Assembly: GCA_034401795.1 (NCBI GenBank)
Contig: CM067370.1
Coordinates: 50,627,914-50,691,913 of the forward strand
Direction of reading: 5' to 3'
DNA length: 64,000 nucleotides
From: Chaetoderma sp. LZ-2023a
Lineage: Eukaryota; Mollusca; Caudofoveata; Chaetodermatida; Chaetodermatidae
The notes below the pieces were generated by a model. It did no database searches. It saw only the letters and a list, made by a program, of their open reading frames with translations, and was not told the DNA's origin. The translations under genes and the position numbers were made by a program. Below are positions 55,401-64,000 of this stretch, piece by piece (position 1 is the first letter of the stretch; each line of letters starts with the position of its first letter).

Positions 55401-57905
55401 TCAGTTTTGCATAGACCATTGAACGCATTGCAATTATTGACCAAGCCACCCCAATGAGAAATGAAACTATTACAAAATCTCGCATTGTGAATGCATACGG
55501 CCCAGCTGCCGATAAATCACATATCAATCCTTCGATTCTTTCAATGGTGAATTGTGCACAACTATCAACATTCCAGCAAGATGGTAACTCTTCCTATGTG
55601 GAGACTTCAACTCCAAACTTGGGAAACTACGCAAAACAGACAATCAAACGGGGTTAGAATCGTGGTTTGGTTCCTATGGAAAAAGCAACAGTGATGGAGA
55701 TGCATTAGCTGACTTCATCTGCACGTATGGTGTATGTGCAAAATCACCTCCTTTAAGTACCCATGCCATCATCGAACAACATGAAAAGGACGCCCAGCCG
55801 ACAAAAAAGTAAAGCCATAACAGCAATCTTTAATCAGATTGATATCATACTGTACAAGGTGAATACTAAGACGTTACTCTGAGACTCACGATCCTATGGT
55901 GATACAGACCTAGATTCCAACCAGAAACCAGGGATTTCTCGATTACATATTGAGCAAACATGATGAATCTACATGTGCCCCTCAAATGTCCAAGCTCAAC
56001 CATAATCTCTCAAAACTAACTAACGACAAGGCCATCCAGGCATCGCATAGAAAAACAATAATTGAGCATGTGGCAACGTTTGGCCTCAACTGCAGATGAA
56101 GATCTAAGTAAAGTCTTAGATGTGCGGAAACATCAGCTGCTAAAACATCAGTGTAGCCAGCAATACCAACCAAAGGAAATCCTATGTTGATGATGCACTT
56201 GTTACCTATCTAATGCATAGAAAACACTGCTACAATGCATATATCAAAGCAGGCAAAATGAACACCAAACTGAACTAGGACAGAATCGTAATTAGATCCT
56301 GCCGCCAAATCAGCGAATGCGTGAAAGAACTCGCCATCAAAAAGACTGGTAAAAGAAATCACGTTCATCGATGATTGTCAAAAAATGTTCAAAGCAAGCA
56401 AAGCATTAAGAATCGAGCCCTCCACACCAACCACTTGCTGTACATAACTCAGTAGACCACTTCATCGGTTCTGACGAGGGAAATGCTGAGACAATTAAGG
56501 AATGGTTCAATGATAAGTTCAATGACACAGAAAAATAATCTTTGCTCATCGTTGGGTGCCAGATACCACCCTTGCAAAAGGCAATAACCGTAGCAGAAGT
56601 TAGAAAGGCTTTATCATTTTTAACCGAATAGTTGTGCACGCGGGCCTGACGGCATTGATAACAGATGCCTTAAGTATCTAGATATTATCATCTCAACACA
56701 TATCGCACACATCATCAACTCTGCCTTTGACTAACACTTTCCTATCGATGCTGTGTGAGAAGGTCAACTGATCGCATTCCCACAGCCTAAGAATCCACTA
56801 GCACCAATTTCCATCTCAGCTGAGACTAATAGTGATAGAACAACATCCGAACAATTGTGGCAAATGCGACATTACCTCGTATTAGAGATATGATTGATAC
56901 ATTTACTAGAAACTGGCAGAGTGTTTTAAGCGAGGAGGTAGCTGCGCTAACATAGTCTGGGCACAACGAATGTTGATATCAGTACTACTATCAACGCAAT
57001 GTCAATTCTAAAAGTTGGGAATTGACATGTAGCGTGAATTTGATTCCATCAAGAGACAACAGATCCTTCAATTTACCATTAAACCAGGTGCGATGATGAC
57101 GAACTACGTCTAGGGACACTCTTATTGGTAAATACAAAACTAGACGATCGCGTAAATTAAAACCTTTATGCACAGTTTGAAACATAAATTGAATCACCAC
57201 AAGGTGAGATTTTATCACCAGCTATCTTCACTTGCTACCTCGCCGCACCTCTATCATCTTTCGACAGGACCAAACCTCCAATCTCAATGATATGTATGCC
57301 AAGAAAGGTGAGTGTGAAAATAATGTTGAATTTATCGACGACGAAAACGGTAATCTTGATCCACAACTTCCTATAGCTGTCGTACAGTTCAAGGTTACAA
57401 TCTCTACTTTAATGAACCCCAAACAGTGTTCACTCACGTATGAATGATGACGGCAGGCACAATCGGGGCACTGAGAATTGAAGGAAAAGTAGAATCCTGA
57501 ATTCCTACCTCTGTAGCACTACTGGCATTGGAACACGCTGTGCATGGTTCTAAAATCCCCATGAAGGTCAAGATGCAAATATATGTTGTTATATGTGTTT
57601 CCATAATGTTGTAGAATTGCAACAGCCGGGCAGCTCCAAAACCCTTCTTGAACAAACTTGATGAATATCACGGTAAACATCTGCGAGCCATTTACAAATC
57701 ATCGCTGGCCATACAGTCTAATATCATATGCAGCACTATGCAAACTGTGTAACTATTTCTGATGGTAGCGCTCCAGCCATGGTCTATGTTCGGGAATGTT
57801 CTTCGAATGTCAGAAAACACGCATGCTCAGAAAGAACTAGAATTTGCAGCATTGGGTACCAACAGGTGTCATGCGCGCAAAAGATGAAGTGTTTTGCGAT
57901 CAGAC
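55400..57905 (+). pseudogene. Heavily decayed LINE (endonuclease and RT relics)
   Basis: Endonuclease: IVNAYGPAADKSHINPS, then in another frame CGDFNSKLGKLRKTDNQTGL, GSYGKSNSDGDALADFICTY. RT: ARGPDGIDNRCLKYLDIIIS, HIAHIINSAFD, LIAFPQPKNPLAPIS, and near 57200 PQGEILSPAIFTCYLAAPLS. The GDFN motif and the PQG..LSP motif of RT region 4 are intact as words, but stops interrupt nearly every 50 codons. The region 57660-57905 may be the LINE's C-terminal end (LLNKLDEYHGKHLRAIYKSS-like words). Inactive and old compared with the copy at 59 kb. Confidence 0.75.
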
Positions 57906-58255
57906 CTAAAGGAACGTGATCTATAGGATCGCTAAATACGAGAAAGCACGTATGGGGCCTCGGGATGGTCGCAATTGACAAGACACGGCGGAGAAAGCAT
58001 AAGAAAAAACGATTGCAGCTGAAAGATGTTTTCATATTTTTAACTGCAGAACACAGCACTCAATCCACCACCGTCACAGTCACCGCCGCCGCCACAACCA
58101 CCACTCACCCTCCCACTATCCGCCACCACTACCACCACCATCACCACCCCTAGCTGGTATGATTTTTGAAAGAGTAGGACATTGAATAATGAATTGCCGT
58201 CTATCTTCCATATCATACTCACAAATAGGGCTGGCAGTTGTCTAGCAGTTGAATA
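57906..58255. other. No gene; CCA-rich patch
   Basis: 58070-58150 is rich in ACC/CCA triplets (CCACCACTACCACCACCATC). Open frames reflect this composition. Confidence 0.45.
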
Positions 58256-58259
58256 AATT

Positions 58260-58960
58260 GTACTTGAACCCCCAGGATAAGCTCCCGCGAGTAAGGTGAC
58301 AGGGAAAGCACCCGTTAGTTCCTTTGATGTCATGTGCGACATGACTTTCCGTTAACCAGGCTGGGCGTGGTTTCCCTAATGACTTCCTTGACAGTTTAGC
58401 TTTCAAGTCCCCTCATCATTTTACTGTTAATTATATTCCTGACATAGCTTTCCCCAGCATTCTTTCAGTGTGTACGTGTGCGTGCGTGTGTGCGTGCGTG
58501 CATACGAAGGGAAATCATTTATTATATATGAAATTGTACTTGAACCCCCAGGATAGGCTCCCGCAAGTAAGGTGACAGTGAAAGCACCTGGTAGCTCCTT
58601 TGATGTCATGTGCGACGTGACTTTCCGTTAACCAGGCTGGGCGTGGTTTCCCTAATGACTTCCTTGACAGTTTAGCTTTCAAGCCCCCTTAGCATTTTAC
58701 TGTTAATTATATTCCTGACATGGCTTTCCCAGCGTTCTTTCAGTGTGTACATGTGCGTGCGTGTGTGTGTGCGTGCGTACGCACGTGCGTACGTCCGTAT
58801 GTGTGCGCGTGTGTGTGTGTGTGTGTGTGCGCGTGTGTGTGTGTTTGCGCGCGTGCGTACATGCGTGCGTGCGTGCGTGTGGGTGGGTGAGGGTGTGTGT
58901 GCATGTGCGTGCGTGAGTGCGTGCGTGTGTGCATACATGCGTGTGCGTGTGCGTATTGTC
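58260..58960. repeat. 277-bp direct duplication with GT/GC-rich tails
   Basis: TACTTGAACCCCCAGGATA begins copies at 58261 and 58538. Shared words are AAGGTGACAG.GAAAGCACC, CGTTAACCAGGCTGGGCGTG and GTTAATTATATTCCTGACAT. Each copy ends in TTCTTTCAGTGTGTAC then an alternating GT/GC tract: short after copy 1 (58470-58502), about 210 bases after copy 2 (58744-58957). The tract is purine-pyrimidine alternating (Z-DNA-prone). Confidence 0.9.
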
Positions 58961-59219
58961 AATGTCACAAGTCATGAGCGGAAAGGAGATTGTATTTTTT
59001 CAGGATCTTCTCTGACTGTACAAACCAGCTATACCTGTCATTTTGCTTCAGCGCAAGGTGCCTGATTGCTAACTCATGTTCACCCGAACCTTCTCCAATT
59101 AGTGTAATAAGAAGGGTGAGACTGGTTTTCCACGTGCAAGGTTTTAAACTGCGCGGCTATCCGCCTTGCGATTACGCGCGTGGTAAACACATTTTCAAGT
59201 GGGCGGGTTTTTTTGAGTG

Positions 59220-59312
59220 AACGAATTCATAAATCCATTTCCTCGCTCAATCATATAACGTCATAATCAACAACGCGGATGTGTATGCTGACGTCAATAC
59301 TGACGTCATAAT
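59220..59312 (-). mobile_element. MITE family A, first half of a LINE-split copy
   Basis: TTCATAAATCCATTTCCTCG, CTCAATCATATAACGTCATA and GTATGCTGACGTCAATAC match the minus orientation of the copy at 54.5-55.1 kb base for base at most positions. It ends in TGACGTCATAAT (59301-59312), where the LINE begins. The remainder continues at 62778. Confidence 0.8.
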
Positions 59313-59381
59313 AATAATTTTGTCAAACCTCTGAATGAAGGAAATGAAAGAATATGTCTTCTCGAAATTAATTCTGAGCCT

Positions 59382-62300
59382 ATGCCATACTTACTCATTA
59401 ATACGTACATGCCTACATCTGGGTACTCAGACTCTGCGGACAAATACTCTGAATGCTTAGATCTCATATATACCATCGTGGAATCACATCGCCTCACCCA
59501 TAGCATTATTTGGTGTGGAGACATGAATTCTACCATTCTACCGAGAGACAATAACTCAGATAAACTACTTAACAACATTCTAAAGGATCTAAACTTTGTG
59601 ACAGTACCGTATATGCCGACTACACCAACATACATCCACGGGAAATGCTCCTCACAAATCGACTACTTCTTCTACCATAATCCTACAAATATACTGAACT
59701 TGTCCATTGCCAGCATGCACTGTATCAAAACCTCTACACATGTACCCGTCTGTTACTGTATTCCTGTCAGAAGTGTCACAAAACTCTCTGTTGCAAAGAA
59801 CAAACAATCAATTTACAAAATGATTTGGACAAATATGGATAAAGATGAGTACCAGTCAATTCTAGAAAGAAGGCTAAGTGTCATACCTGCATGTAGGGAA
59901 GACTGTAACATTGACACATTTGTAGACAATATTGAAAATGCTCTCAAGTGTGCAGCCAGCACTACAGTCCCATCCAGACAATTGGTAATGTGTCGCCCGA
60001 AATGGAAGGCATCTCCAATAGTAAGGGACATATTCACCCAGGGTAAGCACTTACACAAAAACTGGATTGAGGCAGGTAAACCCGGACCAGATCATCCTAC
60101 TTCTATGCAGTGTAAAATATTGAAACGACAGCTCCGCTCCCAACAGCGTACTGAAGCCGCGATAGAGCGAAAATCACTGTACAACCGAGTAATGGTTGAG
60201 TATGGTTCTGCAAATTTCTACAGGCTTATCAATCGAACAAAGACAAGGCGTGGTGATACTGACTCGTTAGTTGTCAATGGAGTTCCCACTACAGATATGG
60301 TAAAGCAACGAAATGGACTTGCAGCCTTCTATGAAGACCTAGCAAAACCATCCCAACATGTAAACTTTGATAATGATTACCATGCACGAGTTAAGATCGA
60401 CCTTCATTTGATCCAATGTACATATGCCCAGAATCAAGAAAGACCTCCGACAGTAACACCTACCGAAATCTATGAAGCAATTTCAAAGCTCCACACTGGC
60501 AAATCAGCAGATGAATTTGGCCTCAATGCAGAGCACTTTATTCATGCAGGACAGTCAATCATACCACTACTTGCCAAGTTGTTCAACAACATCTTTGAGT
60601 CGAAACAGATTCCTGACATCTTCAAACGGGGAATTATTACTCCAGTACATAAGAAAGGAAAGGACCCCTCAAATCTGAGTAATTACAGAGGTATCACTGT
60701 AACATCTCTACTGGGGAAAATCTTTGAGCATGTCATCCTTGACAAAATTGAAGAGTCGTTACCATGCAATCAATCATCACTGCAGTTTGGATTTACTAGA
60801 GGGATTTCGCCACTTATGGCTGGTTTAATACTCTCAGAAACTACTACAGAAAGCAAAGATCTACATGTCCCGCTGTATACCTCCTTCCTAGACACTCAGA
60901 AGGCATTTGATGTGGTGGATCATGCATCCTTAAAGTGTAAGCTGTATGACGAAGGTATACATCTACACTTACTGCAAATTACTGATCTGCTCCACATGGA
61001 TCTTACTGCGAAAGTGAAGTGGGGAGGTTCTCTAAGCCACTCATTCCCTATATTGCAAGTTGTCCGACAAGGGGGCATCCTCTCCACTGGGCTGTACAAA
61101 GTTTACATTAGCAACCTGCTGCAGCAATTAGAATCTTCACAACTAGGAGCATTCATGGGAACTCAGTATACAGGATGCCCACCAGTTGCTGACGATCTCA
61201 CCCTAATGAGCAACTCAGAATTTGAACTGCAATGTATGCTTGATATTGTATATCGTTACTCAACTCGTGAGCGATACCTAATACATCCAGAAAAGTCTAC
61301 AATACTGCACAATTCAGTACGCACAAAATCTGTTCCACACTTGCCTAAATGGTGTCTTTGCGAAATAGAAATATCTGTCTCTACAACAGCAACTCATTTG
61401 GGGTTATCTCGAACTACAAAACAAGAAACGAAGATCAATGTTCTAGAGCGTATATCTTGTGCTAGACGCACACTCTATCGTCTCACTGGAACAGGTTTGC
61501 ATGGCTCGAATGGTATATCAACAAAAATCGCATACCGTATCATCCAGCTTTATGTCATCCCTCAACTACTCTATGGACTAGAGATCCTTGTACTACAAAA
61601 ACAAGAACTTGATCAACTAGAAAGCTTCTTTATTGACATACTTAGGAAGATACAAGCCCTTCCAACGAGGACCGCGAAATGTGCTGTACCCCTTCTACCT
61701 GGCGCTAGACCAATCACTCCAGAGCTACACATACGTCAGCTAACACTTTTGAGGAACATCCTGGCATGCCAAAACAAGCCACTTAGCCACATACTAGTAA
61801 GACAGTTGGCGTTTGAGACTCAAAAATCTGGCAGTTTGTTAATTTATATTAAGAATTTGCTAGAGAGATACAACTTGTCAAACATCCAAGAGCTTATTCT
61901 GAATTTACCCTCTAAGTTAAAATGGAAATCTATAGTAAAATCTGCCATGGACAGCCAATGGAACGAGGACTTACAGTTTGTGTGTGAAACCAAAAGTACA
62001 CTTAAAAACTGTAACACTAAAGACTTTTGTATTGGGAAATGCCATATATCCGTGTACACTGTAGACAATGACAACAAGGATGTAAAACGCAGTGTCATTA
62101 AAGCCAGGCTCATCACAGGAACCTACCTAGTACAAGCAACACTAAGTAAATTCAACCAAAACATTGTGAACCCCACATGCCGTCTCTGTCAGTTGAGTTC
62201 TGAAGATTACCAACACTTCTTGCTACACTGTGGTGTACTCCATCAGTATAGAAATCAATATTTATCACTACTCAAGAAAACCATCATCGACCACCTTGGC

Positions 62301-62462
62301 GAGAATTCGTGGAAATATATCTCCAGTACAGAAGATCACTTTGTAAAACTTATTATCGACTGTACAAGTCTAGTCAGGGCTGGATTATTACCTAACAACT
62401 TCTCATTATTATGTGAATTGGAATGTATAACTAAAACTATGTTACAACCTGCATTGCGGTAG
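59382..62462 (+). CDS. LINE ORF2-like protein: APE endonuclease (partial) and reverse transcriptase
   Basis: 1026 codons from the first Met to TAG; the true protein would begin further upstream, since the N-terminal part of the endonuclease is missing. Endonuclease: WCGDMNST (D47, N49), QIDYFFYH (D94), STHVPV (H120; the usual SDH reads STH). RT: residues about 420-640 with PVHKKGKDPSNLSNYRGIT, FLDTQKAFDVVDH (D504), VRQGGILSTGLY and PVADDLTLMS (D604, D605; the usual Tyr or Phe before ADD is Val). The C-terminal end has PTCRLCQLSSEDYQHFLLHC, a CCHC knuckle. No RNase H domain is seen. No internal stop or frameshift, unlike every other LINE in the window. Clade not assigned; the endonuclease and knuckle suggest the CR1/Jockey side of non-LTR elements. 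Confidence 0.88.
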   Translation: MPYLLINTYMPTSGYSDSADKYSECLDLIYTIVESHRLTHSIIWCGDMNSTILPRDNNSDKLLNNILKDLNFVTVPYMPTTPTYIHGKCSSQIDYFFYHNPTNILNLSIASMHCIKTSTHVPVCYCIPVRSVTKLSVAKNKQSIYKMIWTNMDKDEYQSILERRLSVIPACREDCNIDTFVDNIENALKCAASTTVPSRQLVMCRPKWKASPIVRDIFTQGKHLHKNWIEAGKPGPDHPTSMQCKILKRQLRSQQRTEAAIERKSLYNRVMVEYGSANFYRLINRTKTRRGDTDSLVVNGVPTTDMVKQRNGLAAFYEDLAKPSQHVNFDNDYHARVKIDLHLIQCTYAQNQERPPTVTPTEIYEAISKLHTGKSADEFGLNAEHFIHAGQSIIPLLAKLFNNIFESKQIPDIFKRGIITPVHKKGKDPSNLSNYRGITVTSLLGKIFEHVILDKIEESLPCNQSSLQFGFTRGISPLMAGLILSETTTESKDLHVPLYTSFLDTQKAFDVVDHASLKCKLYDEGIHLHLLQITDLLHMDLTAKVKWGGSLSHSFPILQVVRQGGILSTGLYKVYISNLLQQLESSQLGAFMGTQYTGCPPVADDLTLMSNSEFELQCMLDIVYRYSTRERYLIHPEKSTILHNSVRTKSVPHLPKWCLCEIEISVSTTATHLGLSRTTKQETKINVLERISCARRTLYRLTGTGLHGSNGISTKIAYRIIQLYVIPQLLYGLEILVLQKQELDQLESFFIDILRKIQALPTRTAKCAVPLLPGARPITPELHIRQLTLLRNILACQNKPLSHILVRQLAFETQKSGSLLIYIKNLLERYNLSNIQELILNLPSKLKWKSIVKSAMDSQWNEDLQFVCETKSTLKNCNTKDFCIGKCHISVYTVDNDNKDVKRSVIKARLITGTYLVQATLSKFNQNIVNPTCRLCQLSSEDYQHFLLHCGVLHQYRNQYLSLLKKTIIDHLGENSWKYISSTEDHFVKLIIDCTSLVRAGLLPNNFSLLCELECITKTMLQPALR

Positions 62463-62737
62463 AAGCTTCCTCTTTAACCAGCTTCCACAACAACATTAAT
62501 CAACAGTAACTGATGTTAACTGATATCCTGAATCAGAACTGTATTTATATATAATTGTCCATGCACTCTGGTGCTGAACAGTGTTTGTGTTATTATTATT
62601 GAACTGTATTCGGACAACATAGTTAGCTAATCTATAATTGCGGACTAAAATTACAATTATATAATGTTCATAGATCAAACTGTAGTTTACGTAACCACAC
62701 ATGTGGGTGCTCCTATCAAGAGGAGGGATATACGAAC

Positions 62738-62777
62738 ACCACCACCACCAACAACAACAACAACAACAACAACAACA
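62738..62777. repeat. (ACC)/(ACA)n triplet tail of the LINE
   Basis: CACCACCACCACCAACAACA then further ACA triplets, ending at the 3' target-site duplication. Some LINE clades end in short tandem repeats instead of poly-A, and this position fits. Confidence 0.85.
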
Positions 62778-62940
62778 TGACGACATGAATGATTCGATTA
62801 TCCCTAGCCTTAGTGCGTAATAGTGCGACACGTTGTACGAGTTTTATGTGTTTACTTTTTAAGAAACATGCTGTTAAATATTTAGAATCTAATTTGACTG
62901 GGTGCTGTTGCTGCCTATGCTGCCAGCAAAGCATAGCACG
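62778..62940 (-). mobile_element. MITE family A, second half of the LINE-split copy
   Basis: TGACGACATGAATGATTCGA, then TAGTGCGACACGTTGTACGA, AAGAAACATGCTGTTAAATA and TCTAATTTGACTGGGTGCTG then TTGCTGCC. This continues the MITE exactly where 59312 leaves off. The palindrome's second arm is missing, so the copy stops at its centre. Confidence 0.82.
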
Positions 62941-64000
62941 AACTCTTTGTATTATGTTCTTTACAACCTCAATGTTGTCACTCTCATGGCTCAAGCCTCG
63001 GCGTTTATCCTCATCAACAAACTCCATCTTCTGATCGTAAAGCGCGCTCAGAAGAGGCGTCTGTGACTTCGTTATTGCATCATCACTTTCGGTAATTGGT
63101 AAAATTGTGTGCATAAGACAATATTACAATATAATACATGCCGATGGGAGAGCAGACCACATTGTCCTTGCACAAGACACACAGATCGTGCTTCAATCAC
63201 TAATCTGGTAGAAATGCTTGCCATTGCTTCGTCACTTTAAATGAGTATTCCTCATGGAACATGAGTGAGGTGCCATGCTAATGGCTTGGCTCAAATACAC
63301 TTATGTGCCAGTGGCTCACAAACACAAATGCACGCGTGCACACACCAACACGCACGCACGCACGCACACGTGCTGTTCGCGACTATCTTGCTCATCTTCT
63401 GAACGGTATGGCACTGGAATGACAACAATTGTTGGCCTATCTCACGAATTGTGATGGCGAAATGTCAATGAGGAATATCGGAACCGTCCTCTGTTGCTGG
63501 TGGACTAGTAGATTGTCACGCAGACCTACTATCAGATCCGCGCCGAGTGAAACCTGTTCGTATGCAGTGCCTTTGTATCTGGTTGATACTGATAGGCAAA
63601 CACCACCTTTTTATTGTTACGTTATCAAGTACATTACCAGAGAGAAAAAGCATTCAAACTGTCACAAGTTCCTGCCTCATTAAAATATGATAAAATGACC
63701 ACGTCCAGTTCTGGAATGATGGTTTGACGATAACAAGATAACACTATTGTTTCCGTGCTAGAGGTAGACTTCTGTATAATAGAGTAAATGCTTTGTGACC
63801 TGGCTTAACTAAGACGCCAGTCAGGTTAGGCTCCCTCCTGCTATATGCTATATGTTGAGCACACATCTCCTGAAACCGTTAGGTATCTTTTATAAACAGA
63901 CAATTTTATACCTATTTGGATTCAGCTGCTACCACATTTACAACCACGGTCCATAGTATAGAGCCCGGATCCTGGTGTTAGAAAACTATTCTTATTAATA
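62941..64000. other. No gene seen at window end
   Basis: A short CA/CG tract lies at 63340-63370 (CACGCACGCACGCACGCACA). A frame on the minus strand near 62716-63114 only mirrors LINE tail and MITE sequence. The rest is unique-looking, without exon-like frames. Confidence 0.45.

Larger units (their letters stand above)
59313..62777 (+). mobile_element. 5'-truncated LINE with intact reading frame
   Basis: About 3.46 kb, bounded by a target-site duplication (TGACGTCATAAT at 59301-59312; TGACGACATGAAT at 62778-62790) and ending in a triplet tail of ACC/ACA repeats (62738-62777). The frame is already open at 59304, upstream of the first Met, and encodes endonuclease sequence (ERICLLEINSEP), so insertion was 5' truncated within the endonuclease domain. 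The downstream 3' UTR is about 275 bases. Confidence 0.85.

Overview
The window looks like animal nuclear DNA, most likely from a mollusc or another lophotrochozoan, with a bivalve as my best guess. It contains a spliced gene with GT-AG introns, several APE-type non-LTR retrotransposons, many small palindromic DNA transposons, long microsatellites and minisatellites, and a repeat opening with AGCTCACCTGG...CCAAGTGAGCT followed by CCGTCCGTC that I associate with molluscan genomes. There are no prokaryotic signals (no operons, Shine-Dalgarno sites, rRNA or CRISPR).

Region 1 (about 2.0-17.9 kb, + strand) holds the only host gene I can support: nine exons with consistent phases that join into a 376-residue open C-terminal segment ending in TAG at 17892-17894. 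The protein resembles the C-terminal half of RIPOR/FAM65 (Rho-interacting cell polarization regulators): a conserved helical segment followed by HEAT-like repeats. Its introns carry a 3.2-kb array of 55-bp units that starts at the first base of an intron, a 54/51-bp array that ends inside the first bases of an exon and presents eight AG acceptors, a 60-bp array, foldback elements and two large AGCTCACC-type repeats. Upstream exons would lie left of the window.

Region 2 (about 18-34 kb) has no recognisable host gene. It contains the 3' flank of the RIPOR-like gene, foldback and TIR-type miniature elements, AT microsatellites, a 44-bp minisatellite, a tRNA-like SINE remnant and a 2.8-kb block of tandem repeats.

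Region 3 (about 34.5-53.2 kb) is mobile-element territory. It has a decayed minus-strand protein relic (34.5-36.6 kb), a frameshifted LINE with a second LINE tail joined to it (37.4-41.7 kb), a LINE RNase H remnant (44.5-45.0 kb), and a roughly 6.7-kb candidate DNA transposon (about 46.45-53.2 kb). In the last, a decayed multi-domain protein with XPG/FEN1-like nuclease motifs lies between inverted repeats of about 0.5 kb or more. A miniature element has inserted into its coding region.

Region 4 (about 54-64 kb) contains a miniature element whose interior holds a 190-bp (CA)n tract, a decayed LINE (55.4-57.9 kb), a 277-bp duplication with GT/GC tails, and a 5'-truncated LINE with an uninterrupted 1026-codon reading frame. 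The LINE has inserted into a copy of the miniature element; a 12-13 bp target-site duplication is still visible.

The strongest leads are the two arrays that coincide with splice sites of one gene, the candidate XPG-nuclease transposon with inverted flanks, and the nested young LINE.
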